NCBI GenBank assembly: GCA_023957125.1
Contig: JAMLHL010000025.1
Span: forward strand, 1 to 56,453
Direction of reading: 5' to 3'
Source: Chitinophagaceae bacterium
Lineage (GTDB): Bacteria; Bacteroidota; Bacteroidia; Chitinophagales; Chitinophagaceae
Length of the DNA: 56,453 nucleotides
Program-made: the position numbers and the translations under genes
Shown here: one piece after another, positions 43,519-52,439 of the stretch
Layout of the letters: each line of letters opens with the position of its first letter
Position numbering within the stretch: the stretch's first letter is position 1
Notes under the pieces: generated by a model
What the model was told of the DNA's origin: nothing
What the model saw: the letters and a program-made list of their open reading frames with translations, nothing else
Database searches by the model: none

Positions 43519-45009
43519 ATGAAGCATATTTTACGTCAAATGATGGCTGCAAACAAGCAAATGGAGAAAGAGGAATCTGATGCCGTCAAAAAAGAATTGA
43601 ATGATCCATCCCCCGGCAACAGCCGTCGCAACTTCCTGAAACAAACCGCTATCGGGGGGCTTTCCCTTGGCGGCATGATGGCCATGCCGTTTGAGGATGT
43701 GATGGGGCATACCACATCTAAAGTAAACAAATTTTCGGCGCCCTCCGATCTTAAGATAACAGACCTCCGCTATGCACTCACCGGCGTTATGGGGGGTACA
43801 GCCATTATCCGGATAGATACTAATCAGGGTATTTACGGACTTGGAGAAGTAAGGGATGCTGCCGATCCCCGCTATGCCCTGATGTTGAAAAGCCGCATTC
43901 TCGGCTTGAATCCCTGCAATGTGGAGATGATCTTTAAGATCATCCGGCAGTTTGGAGGACCCGCCCGTCAGGCGGGTGGCGTGTGCGCAGTGGAAATGGC
44001 GCTTTGGGATCTCTGCGGAAAGGCTTATAATGTGCCTGCCTGGCAGTTGCTTGGAGGCCGGTACCGCGATAAGATCAGGATCTATGCCGATACCCCCGAA
44101 GCGAAGTCGCCGGAAGAACAGTTGAAACTGATCAAATACCGGACGGAAGACCAGGGATATACCTGGTTGAAGATGGATGTATCTATCGGGGAATTAAAAG
44201 ATATCCCGGGTACCCTGGTGAACCAGAAATTCTGGGAAGAGAATGGGGCGCTCCGACAATGGCAGGGAGGGTATATGTCGTATGCTAATACCCTGCATCC
44301 CTTTACCCAGATCCAGATCACCGATAAAGGACTGGATGAACTGGGGAAAATAGTGAACAATGTGAGAGAAATGGTAGGATATGATATCCCTTTGTCAACA
44401 GACCACTATGGTCATTTTGATTTGAACAATGGCATCCGTTTGGGCAGGGCCCTGGAAAAATACAGGCTGGCCTGGCTGGAGGATATTGTTTCCTGGGAAT
44501 TGACGGAACAGTGGAAAACCATGACGGACGCCCTGGAAACGCCCACCATCACCGGGGAGGATATTTACCTGCTGAAGGATTTCAAACCGCTTATTGACAG
44601 GCATGCGGTAGATCTTATTCATCCCGATATTGCTTCTTCAGGGGGATTACTGGAAACCAAAAGGATTGGAGATTATGCGGAGGAACACGGCATTGCTATG
44701 GCCATGCACCAGGCTGGTACACCGGTTTCTTTTATGGCCTGTGTACATTGCGCGGCCGCAACCGAAAATTTCCTGGCTATGGAGCATCATTCGGTTGATT
44801 TACCCTGGTGGGAAAACCTGGTAAAGACCACCGATGGCAGGAAACTGATCACCAAAGGTTTTGCCAACCTGCCGCTGACAGCTCCGGGGCTTGGAATTGA
44901 ACTGAACGAAGAGGAGTTGAAAAAACATCTCCATCCCAAAGACAAGAGCTATTTTGCTCCCACCAATGAGTGGAATGAAAAGCGGTCTCACGACAGGATT
45001 TTCAGTTAA
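43519..45009 (+). CDS. Tat-exported enolase-superfamily dehydratase (mandelate racemase/galactonate-dehydratase-like)
   Basis: A 496-residue enolase-superfamily enzyme with a long N-terminus carrying a twin-arginine signal (SRRNFLKQTAIGGLSLGG). A capping domain and barrel follow. Putative catalytic or metal residues are Lys in TWLKMDVS, Asp in STDHYGHFDL, Glu in WLEDIVSWE and GEDIYL, and His in MAMHQAGTP near residue 400. The GGxWED-like region and QAG motif fit the mandelate-racemase/D-galactonate-dehydratase group. With the RraA-like neighbour it could convert an aldonate to a 2-keto-3-deoxy acid and then cleave it. Confidence 0.85.
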   Translation: MKHILRQMMAANKQMEKEESDAVKKELNDPSPGNSRRNFLKQTAIGGLSLGGMMAMPFEDVMGHTTSKVNKFSAPSDLKITDLRYALTGVMGGTAIIRIDTNQGIYGLGEVRDAADPRYALMLKSRILGLNPCNVEMIFKIIRQFGGPARQAGGVCAVEMALWDLCGKAYNVPAWQLLGGRYRDKIRIYADTPEAKSPEEQLKLIKYRTEDQGYTWLKMDVSIGELKDIPGTLVNQKFWEENGALRQWQGGYMSYANTLHPFTQIQITDKGLDELGKIVNNVREMVGYDIPLSTDHYGHFDLNNGIRLGRALEKYRLAWLEDIVSWELTEQWKTMTDALETPTITGEDIYLLKDFKPLIDRHAVDLIHPDIASSGGLLETKRIGDYAEEHGIAMAMHQAGTPVSFMACVHCAAATENFLAMEHHSVDLPWWENLVKTTDGRKLITKGFANLPLTAPGLGIELNEEELKKHLHPKDKSYFAPTNEWNEKRSHDRIFS

Positions 45010-45144
45010 GCGTTGATATCCGGAGATTCCTGGTTTTTTGACAACGAGTCCCTTGCAGGAGACTCGTTTGGGAAAACTACTTTGCGACCTTCCCAGCCGA
45101 GGTCTCACGGCATAGCTTTGTGTGTTTGCGGACTCGGCGTTGCT

Positions 45145-45271
45145 TTGTATTGTACGCTATTTTTTCACACCTTTTCTGTTACGCCAGTGATGGATGATTG
45201 GTGATGCCGATATTCGATCGTCATCACATAACAACGAGTCCCTTGCGGGAGACTCGTTTGGGAAAGAAAGG
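45145..45271. repeat. 127-bp direct repeat, left copy
   Basis: TTGTATTGTACGCTATTTTTTCAC... through ...GACTCGTTTGGGAAAGAAAGG. It matches 52440-52566 with three differences (124/127). The last part contains a hairpin ACGAGTC..GACTCGT. A further partial copy (the hairpin only) is at 45041-45075. Confidence 0.92.
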
Positions 45272-45291
45272 GCGCTTATAATCCCTGCTTA

Positions 45292-45495
45292 TTGCCGGGA
45301 GGTATCCAGGCTATTATAGGCCTCGGTGAAGTCGCGGAAGATGGTGAATGTTTTGTTTTTACGAGAGAAGGTAAGGTAATGGGGTATAAAATGAAGCTCA
45401 AGGCGATTGAATACCCCGTTTACATCTATAAACTGGGGCCATTTTACCATTCTTTAGCTTTACTACGGTATAAATTTTTCAAGCTCGTCTGGTAG
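45292..45495 (+). CDS. Orphan small open frame (possible gene fragment)
   Basis: A 67-codon frame starting MPGGIQAIIGLGEVAEDGECFVFTREG (cited in part), just inside the left repeat. The sequence looks protein-like, with charged and hydrophobic residues in alternation (GYKMKLKAIEYPVYIYKLGPF). It matches no family I recognise, and it is on the plus strand whereas all other island genes are on the minus. It may be the remnant of a larger gene. Confidence 0.3.
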   Translation: MPGGIQAIIGLGEVAEDGECFVFTREGKVMGYKMKLKAIEYPVYIYKLGPFYHSLALLRYKFFKLVW

Positions 45496-45514
45496 TGTGG
45501 AGCTCTAATTACCT

Positions 45515-45793
45515 CTATGCTTCTTTAGCATTTAATCCCTTTATCAATCTATAACTTCTATAGATCAAATAAGCGGTCAGTATTGCCAGAAGCAAGGCCT
45601 GAATACCTATACCGTGGGTAGCTTCAAACATCGTAGAGTAAAATATCCCCAGAAGAAAGGCCAGTCCAATCAATCTTACCGCTTCAACCTTACCAGGCGC
45701 TATTTTGCTCAGGTATCTTTTGCTCAAAAATCTGTTGATGAAAAAAAGGGCAACAATAAATACGGCGATCATTACCCATTCAGAGATGTTCAT
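45515..45793 (-). CDS. Small membrane protein, paralogue 1
   Basis: Starting at the ATG at 45793 (MNISEWVMIAVFIVALFFINRFLS) gives 92 residues with three hydrophobic segments: 6-20, 40-55 and 63-78. A conserved core IVALFFINRF-SK-YLS...EAVRL is shared with the gene at 46006-46299. The end LIKGLNAKEA is also shared (WIKRLNAKEV there). No family is recognised. Tandem duplication explains the similarity, including the DNA just downstream of each stop. Confidence 0.7.
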   Translation of the reverse strand: MNISEWVMIAVFIVALFFINRFLSKRYLSKIAPGKVEAVRLIGLAFLLGIFYSTMFEATHGIGIQALLLAILTAYLIYRSYRLIKGLNAKEA

Positions 45794-46005
45794 ATCTGTA
45801 ATATTTGTACTAAAGTAACTAATTTCTATCATAGAAAATAGAAATTAGCTACCTGAGTCAGATGAAACAGCAGTAAAATAGTTACTTCTCCGGCTGAGTC
45901 CAGGGATAAGAGTAAGAAAGTTTGTCCAAACAGTTTATGTATAGCTTTGCTACGGTATAAATTTCCACAGCTTGCTTTGTAGTGTTGATATGTGATTACC
46001 TGCTT

Positions 46006-46299
46006 CTATACTTCTTTAGCGTTTAACCTCTTTATCCATTTATAACTTCTATAGCCAAAATACAATGCCAGGACAACTGTTAAGATAACCTGTAATAAGT
46101 ATCGTGTATCTTTAAGTGTTACTTCTCTGCTAAGTATTGTATAAGAAAACAATCCGAGCAATAATGCAAAAAGAATCAGCCTTACAGCTTCCAATTTATT
46201 GGGATCTACTCTACTTAAATATTTTTTGCTCATAAATCTGTTAATAAAGAAGAGAGCAACAATAACTATACTAATAATTGCTATCTCAAACGTATTCAT
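46006..46299 (-). CDS. Small membrane protein, paralogue 2
   Basis: A 97-residue protein, MNTFEIAIISIVIVALFFINRFMSKKYLS..., with three predicted membrane segments. It aligns with the 45515-45793 product over its full length (about half identical by eye), with a small insertion in the middle loop (SREVTLKDTRYLL). It lies 213 nt further from the left repeat and downstream of the Cys-rich lipoprotein. Its function is unknown. The duplicated pair suggests a self-protection or accessory role in the island, which is speculation. Confidence 0.7.
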   Translation of the reverse strand: MNTFEIAIISIVIVALFFINRFMSKKYLSRVDPNKLEAVRLILFALLLGLFSYTILSREVTLKDTRYLLQVILTVVLALYFGYRSYKWIKRLNAKEV

Positions 46300-46502
46300 C
46301 TGAATATATTTTAAAGTCAGAAAATTTAACTAGTGTTAAGTTAAGCGTAAATTATCAAAGATATAGCCACGTATGCACAAATAAACATTCGTGCCTGCCC
46401 GTCCGGCAGGTGGGCATTCGTGGCAGCAAATACGTCATTTTATGATTAACATGACACTAGTGTAAAAATTGGTTTGTCGTATTTACGACCCAAAATTATG
46501 CA

Positions 46503-47219
46503 TTAACAACAGAAACTCAAATAACATTGTCCACAACAAGCTAAATATAATGGGAATGCTTCAATCATAACTGCACACAGCGCACAGCATTCATAAAACT
46601 TCAAGGTACAGCATAATTCATCATCTTCATCGGATTCTAATGCTTGTGCGGAAGTTTTTACTAAAGAAGTGAAATCGCTTGATAAAGACGTTGCCTTATT
46701 AAATTTTTTAAGGTCTGAAGGATTGTTTTTGAACTTAGTCAGTAGTAATTTCAAATCATCAACTTTAGATTTTATATCGTTTTCGGCAACGCATGAAGCA
46801 CATCCCTCTTTCCCCGCTTGACCAAAGTTGTACTTTACAATGAGTCTCTCTGCTGCCGCTTTCACTTTTACGGCCTTTCCCATGTATTCTTCTTTAGACA
46901 TAGATAAGAGATTCAAAAAAGCATCTTCATCTTCGAAGTTAAAGGCTTCAGGGTTAAAATTCGCATTAACTAATTTAGTCATGATAGATTTGTTCGTTTC
47001 AATGATGAGACTCCAGTCTGAATCAGATTTAATCTTATTAAGTAATGTTCTTTGATCAAGTGGACTCAAGTTCTGAAACTTTACAGTTGACATTTCTTGA
47101 AGTTGCTTGGTAGTAGCGATATTGTCATCGGCATTGTTTTCAAATTTCGAGCAGCCATAGATAATTAACATAGCGGCTGTAAATATTCCTGCCCATAAGA
47201 AGATTTTGTTTTTTAGCAT
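46503..47219 (-). CDS. Lipoprotein with a ten-cysteine C-terminal tail
   Basis: A 238-residue exported protein. The signal peptide ends with a lipobox (IIYGC, Cys23). A mainly helical, charged body (residues 40-200) contains a C140-ASC143 pair. The last 37 residues carry ten cysteines in pairs and singles (203, 204, 211, 212, 215, 228, 229, 232, 237, 238). Such a tail implies several disulfides or metal binding. The layout recalls proteins annotated as fulvocin-C-related bacteriocins in Bacteroidota, but that link is from memory and not shown here. It is 101 nt downstream of the O-ligase-like gene. Confidence 0.78.
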   Translation of the reverse strand: MLKNKIFLWAGIFTAAMLIIYGCSKFENNADDNIATTKQLQEMSTVKFQNLSPLDQRTLLNKIKSDSDWSLIIETNKSIMTKLVNANFNPEAFNFEDEDAFLNLLSMSKEEYMGKAVKVKAAAERLIVKYNFGQAGKEGCASCVAENDIKSKVDDLKLLLTKFKNNPSDLKKFNKATSLSSDFTSLVKTSAQALESDEDDELCCTLKFYECCALCAVMIEAFPLYLACCGQCYLSFCC

Positions 47220-47320
47220 AAATTTATTTTTTTAAGTTTAACAAAGATTACAAATGCGAAGCTATTTATGCTCACTGCATTTTTATTGCAGTTAAAAATT
47301 TTCTTAAATTTTTTTATAAA

Positions 47321-49165
47321 TTATTGCAGTTCTTTCAGAATATTAAATGCTTCTTGTCCTATCCTGTCCACTTTGAGTGAGGGTATTTTTACTGGCATAG
47401 TGGCAATGGTATTGGCTACTCGTTTTATGTTGATTGTGTCTTTTGTTATTTCATACAACTTTAGTAATTCGAATTTTGGATTGAATTTATTAGGTAGAAA
47501 ATAACATATCCATTGTTCGTATTCAATAGCTTTAGGGCAATTATTTTTTTTACTATATGCAAGTGTAATAGCTTCCATTGATTCTCGACTTATGAATAAT
47601 TGTTGGGACTGTATTAAGATTGTAATTGCATTATGATCTGTGATGTTTTGTGTTCGCTTATTTCCGTAATCTACCAGAAATTTTCCGTTATTTTTGAGCC
47701 GGTTATACAATCCAGTATAGTACTTTTCCGTATATCCTTGCATTAGATATCTATCTCTTGCCCGCTCCCACAACTTCACAGCTTCAAATTCAGTAATACC
47801 TTTAAATTCCAAAATTCCCATTAAGATTACACTTACCGTTAAAAAAAAATGCTGTAACACATGGGCGGTTCTAAATTTTTCAAAATTTTTTCCTCCTTTT
47901 TTTGCCGGATGGGCAATTGGGAGAAACGTACTTAAATTAAATACGGACACGAAACAAAAAGAAAGCAATAACAGGAGTGAATTTATGTGTAAGGGGTAAG
48001 ATGTAAATCCACAAGCCATAATGGCGAGAGCCGTATATTTTAGTGTATTTAATAAGGATTTATGACTTTCTGCTTTCGCTTTAAAAAAGCGGGTTAGTAA
48101 GAAAATTGTAATAATAGCCCCGGCAATCCCAGTAGTTTCAAGCCATTGCAGATACTCATTAAAAATAATATAGCTTTCGCTTGAGCTTAAGAAATAATCC
48201 TTTGGAGGGGCAGGTGTTTCCTTGAAGTATTGTGCTTGCCATTGTGGATAATACCATGTGAAACGTCCAATGCCTGTTCCTAGCCAGAATTGATCAGTTA
48301 TATGCTGTATCGCAATCTCTGTTTTCATCAGCCTTCCCATGAGGCTCATTTTCTTTATGCTAAATAAGTAGTAGGCGCCAGAAGCTGTTAGAGCTAATAT
48401 ACCTGTTAAACTGAGTGTAAGAACTATTTTAGAAAGTTGCATTGTTTTTTGAATGATTTCCACCTTGTATTTCAGGAACACCCAGCCAGCCAGTATAATA
48501 AACAAGGTAATATATGCGGTGCGGCTTTCAGTTTGGTATATTAGAAAAGCACTTAGTAATAGAGCTAAACAAGACAGTAACTGGATAGGAATAGTATATA
48601 ATTTACAAGGTTTACCAATGAGATTCTCTTTAGCAAAATTCAGTAGCGGTAAGTGGATAGCTAGATAACAGGCATAAACACCTGAATTTTCTAATGTGCC
48701 CTTGATAGCAAGTGCAATGTTGTCGTCATAGCTTTTGGCGTGTAGCCATTGCTGGATACCTATATATAATTCAAAAAGCCAGACAACTGTGAGTATTGTA
48801 GGAATAGTGTAAATAATTTTTTTATTTTGGATAAAACCCACAGCTGTATTAATAAAGAATACTGATACCAATACAACAAAATACTCGTTGCCGAAAGAAT
48901 AATATTTGCTGAGTAATAGCAGGAGGCAGATAGTTATCACCAACAAAGACCATAGTATTTTTTTTACTGATATAATTCTCGGATTGTTGAAAGCATTTAG
49001 TAATACTACCAGTAATAAAAAAGGTATGGAAAACACAAGAAAATAATGATCATTTACTTCAATCCTGTAGTTAAATGCAAACCGATAATAGAGCGTGAAA
49101 AATAAAAACGCAACGCTCCATCCTGTAATACACAGAATTTCGGAAAATACTCTTATGGCTTTCAT
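47321..49165 (-). CDS. O-antigen ligase/O-oligosaccharyltransferase-like membrane protein
   Basis: A 614-residue protein with about a dozen membrane helices in the first 450 residues. The Wzy_C-type signature is present: TESRTAYITL near residue 225 and GTGIGRFTWYYP near 310, in a large extracytoplasmic loop. A soluble helical C-terminus of about 160 residues, possibly TPR-like, follows. The Wzy_C superfamily includes O-antigen ligases and O-oligosaccharyltransferases (PglL/PilO). Its adjacency to one lipoprotein suggests a dedicated substrate, which is inference. Polysaccharide genes are absent from the window. Confidence 0.82.
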   Translation of the reverse strand: MKAIRVFSEILCITGWSVAFLFFTLYYRFAFNYRIEVNDHYFLVFSIPFLLLVVLLNAFNNPRIISVKKILWSLLVITICLLLLLSKYYSFGNEYFVVLVSVFFINTAVGFIQNKKIIYTIPTILTVVWLFELYIGIQQWLHAKSYDDNIALAIKGTLENSGVYACYLAIHLPLLNFAKENLIGKPCKLYTIPIQLLSCLALLLSAFLIYQTESRTAYITLFIILAGWVFLKYKVEIIQKTMQLSKIVLTLSLTGILALTASGAYYLFSIKKMSLMGRLMKTEIAIQHITDQFWLGTGIGRFTWYYPQWQAQYFKETPAPPKDYFLSSSESYIIFNEYLQWLETTGIAGAIITIFLLTRFFKAKAESHKSLLNTLKYTALAIMACGFTSYPLHINSLLLLLSFCFVSVFNLSTFLPIAHPAKKGGKNFEKFRTAHVLQHFFLTVSVILMGILEFKGITEFEAVKLWERARDRYLMQGYTEKYYTGLYNRLKNNGKFLVDYGNKRTQNITDHNAITILIQSQQLFISRESMEAITLAYSKKNNCPKAIEYEQWICYFLPNKFNPKFELLKLYEITKDTINIKRVANTIATMPVKIPSLKVDRIGQEAFNILKELQ

Positions 49166-49527
49166 AATTGACGATGCTGTGTTCTATATAAAGAATCCTA
49201 TAGAATGTTAAAGAGTTCTCATGGAGAATACTAAAGGAGTGAATATCCTATTAGTCAACAGGTTATTCCAGTTCAATATTTTTATTGATTATACATAGAT
49301 GTTGCCTTTGTGCTGGCGTATATTAGGGTACCTTGCTTTGAATATAGTTGTCATGGTTTTATTTGGTTTAATATTTTTAGTTACTCTCTCTCCATGTTGT
49401 TATGATTTGCTCTTGTAAGGTAATAACTCTTCCTGCGAAAGTTTAGCAGTAGTATCCTCCTATAACTTGGCTTTTTATTTATGTAGGTCAAAGAATATAT
49501 TGTTTCGGAAAGAGACATGCTTTATTA
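49166..49527. other. AT-rich gap with two tiny open frames
   Basis: Between the O-ligase-like and HTH genes. On the minus strand, 49381-49518 can encode a basic 45-residue peptide (MSLSETIYSLTYINKK..., no signal), and 49289-49354 a 21-residue one (MTTIFKARYPNIR...). Neither has a recognised family or a strong ribosome-binding site. This gap may contain the promoter of the downstream genes. Confidence 0.3.
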
Positions 49528-49767
49528 TTAAGAGAATCCCTGAAAATGAAAATTAAAGCCACCCTGTTCAGTATAATAATAACTTCCTTTGAATTTGTTA
49601 TATTCTATGGGTGCCCCCAACTCTTTCATGTATGCCAGGTACTCATATAATGTCCTTTCCGAAATACCTAATTTCTTAGCGAAACATTGCGGAGTACCGG
49701 TGCCTTTAATTCTTATCAGCCTGTCAATAGATTCTAATCGGTGTATGTCATATCTTAACATAAGCAA
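49528..49767 (-). CDS. Small HTH-domain protein
   Basis: A 79-residue protein with a winged or simple HTH in residues 10-60: IDRLIRIKGTGTPQCFAKKLGISERTLYEYLAYMKE (cited in part). It resembles the HTH_11 or WYL-type N-terminal domain without an effector domain. The C-terminus (FKGSYYYTEQGGFNFHFQG) is short. It follows the transglutaminase-like gene by 24 nt and probably shares its transcript. It may regulate island genes. A close relative, target or ligand is not known. Confidence 0.75.
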   Translation of the reverse strand: MLMLRYDIHRLESIDRLIRIKGTGTPQCFAKKLGISERTLYEYLAYMKELGAPIEYNKFKGSYYYTEQGGFNFHFQGFS

Positions 49768-49791
49768 CTTGTTTTTTTATATTTAAGGTGT

Positions 49792-52032
49792 TTAAAACGT
49801 GCTATTACCAAATGATTCAATTAGCTCATTGTTATTTAAAAATACCTGCCTGTTATTGGTATATATAAAGGGTAGCTCTTCTTTTCCTCCACTGAGATTC
49901 TGCAACCAATATATAGTGCCTGTAGGCAGCTCATCAAAGTCTAAGTAATTGTATTTAGCCATTTGCTGCCCTTTCTCTTTCCATTCCTTATCGTAATAAT
50001 ATAGCCTGTATGTATCGCCCGCCACTATTCCATTATTCGCATTTCGGGGGGCAATCCATATTTGTGCAATTCTTTCTGGCTTCATTAAATCTATATTAAT
50101 CCGGGGTGTGGAAACAAAGGTTTCCGTGCTCCCGTCGGCAGCCTTATCTGCATTTTGACTATTCGGTAGAAAGCGAAAGGGAATTTTCTTAATCTTAATA
50201 TTGTTTTGCTCCGATGTATCCTGTGCATACAGAATATAGGGTAAGCCGGGTGCCGGCATCTTTTCACCAGGTTTTGATTTTGAAAGAATTTCTATCAGTG
50301 CAATGTTTAGCATTTTTCCTTTGGGTGGAATTATCCTGATATATCTGTACCTCCTTATACTATTGATTGTAATTGCTTTGATCCCAAAGTCTTTGAGATC
50401 AGCGTATTCTAATGTATGTAAGACCGCCGCATCACTAAAGTCTTTTCTATTCGCAGCCTCAATCCTGCTGCCAACCATATCCAGCATGTGAGTGACGAGG
50501 TGGGGTTTGAGCGGGTATTTTCTCAAAAGGTGTAAATTTTGTGTGCTTTGATAGTTGGGTTTAATAAAAGAGATATTTCCTTGTGTACTCAAAAAGAAGG
50601 GAAGAGAGAATGGGATAAAGCGGCCGTCTGCATAAAAACCTGCGATATATACTCCGTCCCCGGGTACCTTTTCAAAAAAGACGGATTTATCTTTCCTGTT
50701 TATTAGTCCCCAGCCAACCGGCTTCCATCCCTTAGGCGTAAAAATAGCGATATAGCCTAAGTTTACATTTTTAGGAATGCTATCACAGCTGACAGAAATA
50801 TTTTCGACTTTGTGAAACTCTTCGGTTACATCTTTAATACGGGCATCCGAAAAGACGAGCGGCAGATCCTCTTTTTCCTGCCTCAGATTAACCGGGCAGC
50901 GTTTTTGAGGACGGAAGGTGTTTCGAAAGACTTTCGAAAACAATTTTGAATGGGCGGTATCATCAATTTGCTGCCATTTCGGAGAGAAGTGATGATATTT
51001 TCCGGTTGAATCCCGGACAGAGACGCCAAAATGCATCTTGTCCCTGATAAAAAAACCTGAAGTGAAATCCAGAGAAGCGGGGATCCCGCAAGCGTTTAAA
51101 ATCCGTACAGTCCATTCGGAATGCCTGTCGCAATCGTATTTGTAGAATTGAAGTAAATCATAAAACCCGAGGGTACCGAGATTTCTTCCATTATCCTCCA
51201 GGCAATCAGCAGCATAGATATAAAAGTTTAGGTTTCTTATGCTCCTGGCAATGTCATTATTCTTTATCTTAACAATATGCTGGAAAATCTTATAACAAGA
51301 GTCGGATGGCAGGTCAATATCTATCGCTTCATTCAATGACCGGTAGGATAGTAGCGTTTCAGAAAATTCATCAAAATTCATGTTTTTAGCGAATGGAGAT
51401 TCCCCCCACATTTTAAAGGCATTCTCTATGTGTCTTATCAGCCATTCTGCTTTTAATTGCCTAGCGTCCATACAATACATTTCTGTGGATGGAGCCGGGT
51501 TAGTGTTTTCTATTAGCTTATCCCGGATGCTGTCGGATGCTTTCCAAAAAAGAAGGGTTTCTTTTTTTAGCTTTTGAATACCATCGTTAGTGCCAAATTT
51601 CCAGTTTACCAGAGAGTCAATGATGTCTTCAGTTGGTAAAAAATCATTGGTATCTAATTGTGAGTTCAAATAGTCCGTTAGTTCAAAAAGACGGTCGTTT
51701 CTCCCTGAAAAGTAAGTTGCTTTGATCAGTGAATCAATAAAGCGGAAAGATGTCTTTATTATGGGATTAATGTCATCGCGGCATTTTTTTGAGCCGCGAT
51801 TCCGCATATTAGAGATTAAAAAGCATGCGGCTTTATATTTTAAGGGATTGGCTCTATCAGATTTGTAATAGTCTAATACGCTTCGAAGCTCTTTAGCATT
51901 TGAATCGGCTAAATTCAATGTAGAAAGAACTTCCCCGGGATAGGAGTTGCTATTTGAGCAATAGCTAAATCCTAAGATTACAATTCCGAGAATAAAATAA
52001 CGACCATGGAGGTGATTAGCTGTACTTTTCAT
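49792..52032 (-). CDS. Lipoprotein with a transglutaminase-like core
   Basis: A 746-residue protein beginning with a signal peptide and lipobox (GFSYC, Cys25), probably on the periplasmic or outer face. A transglutaminase-like core is suggested by Cys301 in YDCDRHSEW, fifteen residues before GIPASL, and His334 in KMHFGVSV; the third acidic residue is not certain. The C-terminal 350 residues are strand-rich, with beta-sandwich-like segments (TETFVSTPRINIDLMKPERIAQIWIA, cited in part). The first 280 residues are helical and unfamiliar. It may cross-link or hydrolyse protein in the envelope. Its role in the island is unknown. Confidence 0.75.
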   Translation of the reverse strand: MKSTANHLHGRYFILGIVILGFSYCSNSNSYPGEVLSTLNLADSNAKELRSVLDYYKSDRANPLKYKAACFLISNMRNRGSKKCRDDINPIIKTSFRFIDSLIKATYFSGRNDRLFELTDYLNSQLDTNDFLPTEDIIDSLVNWKFGTNDGIQKLKKETLLFWKASDSIRDKLIENTNPAPSTEMYCMDARQLKAEWLIRHIENAFKMWGESPFAKNMNFDEFSETLLSYRSLNEAIDIDLPSDSCYKIFQHIVKIKNNDIARSIRNLNFYIYAADCLEDNGRNLGTLGFYDLLQFYKYDCDRHSEWTVRILNACGIPASLDFTSGFFIRDKMHFGVSVRDSTGKYHHFSPKWQQIDDTAHSKLFSKVFRNTFRPQKRCPVNLRQEKEDLPLVFSDARIKDVTEEFHKVENISVSCDSIPKNVNLGYIAIFTPKGWKPVGWGLINRKDKSVFFEKVPGDGVYIAGFYADGRFIPFSLPFFLSTQGNISFIKPNYQSTQNLHLLRKYPLKPHLVTHMLDMVGSRIEAANRKDFSDAAVLHTLEYADLKDFGIKAITINSIRRYRYIRIIPPKGKMLNIALIEILSKSKPGEKMPAPGLPYILYAQDTSEQNNIKIKKIPFRFLPNSQNADKAADGSTETFVSTPRINIDLMKPERIAQIWIAPRNANNGIVAGDTYRLYYYDKEWKEKGQQMAKYNYLDFDELPTGTIYWLQNLSGGKEELPFIYTNNRQVFLNNNELIESFGNSTF

Positions 52033-52103
52033 GTTAATAGGTTAATCTCGCCGGAATATTATCCATTGATTTTTAATATTGTAAGGTTCCCCGTTACAAT
52101 TGA

Positions 52104-52304
52104 ATAAACATTGGAAGATTAAAAGCAGGTTTACCACCAGGGATATCTCAGCAAGTAAAGTTCATTGGCAGATTATGCCCGGACCGCGATGCTCAAAAAA
52201 GAATCTTTTATAGAGTATGGATGGTACAATTTAATAAAAGATACAATGATCTCTTATCATTATTAAAAGAGTCCGGTTTTTCTGTGAGATACTCATTTTT
52301 TTAA
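52104..52304 (+). pseudogene. Open frame remnant without a start codon
   Basis: A frame of 66 codons between stops, encoding ...GLPPGISQQVKFIGRLCPDRDAQKRIFYRVW... (cited in part) and ending KESGFSVRYSFF. It has no ATG at its head. The composition is protein-like, but no family was recognised. Just downstream a good SD-like AAAAGGAGGAG precedes ATG-TTA-TAA, a two-codon frame. Both look like debris of a decayed gene between the transglutaminase gene and the right repeat. Confidence 0.3.
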
Positions 52305-52439
52305 TTTTAATTTAAAAGGAGGAGTATTTATGTTATAAATCAAACATTTTCAACTGATTGGGGTTGAGGCTCTCTAAACTCTCCGGCTATATATTCTCCC
52401 GGTACGGTGTCCCGGATTCAATACAATGCCGAAAACCCA

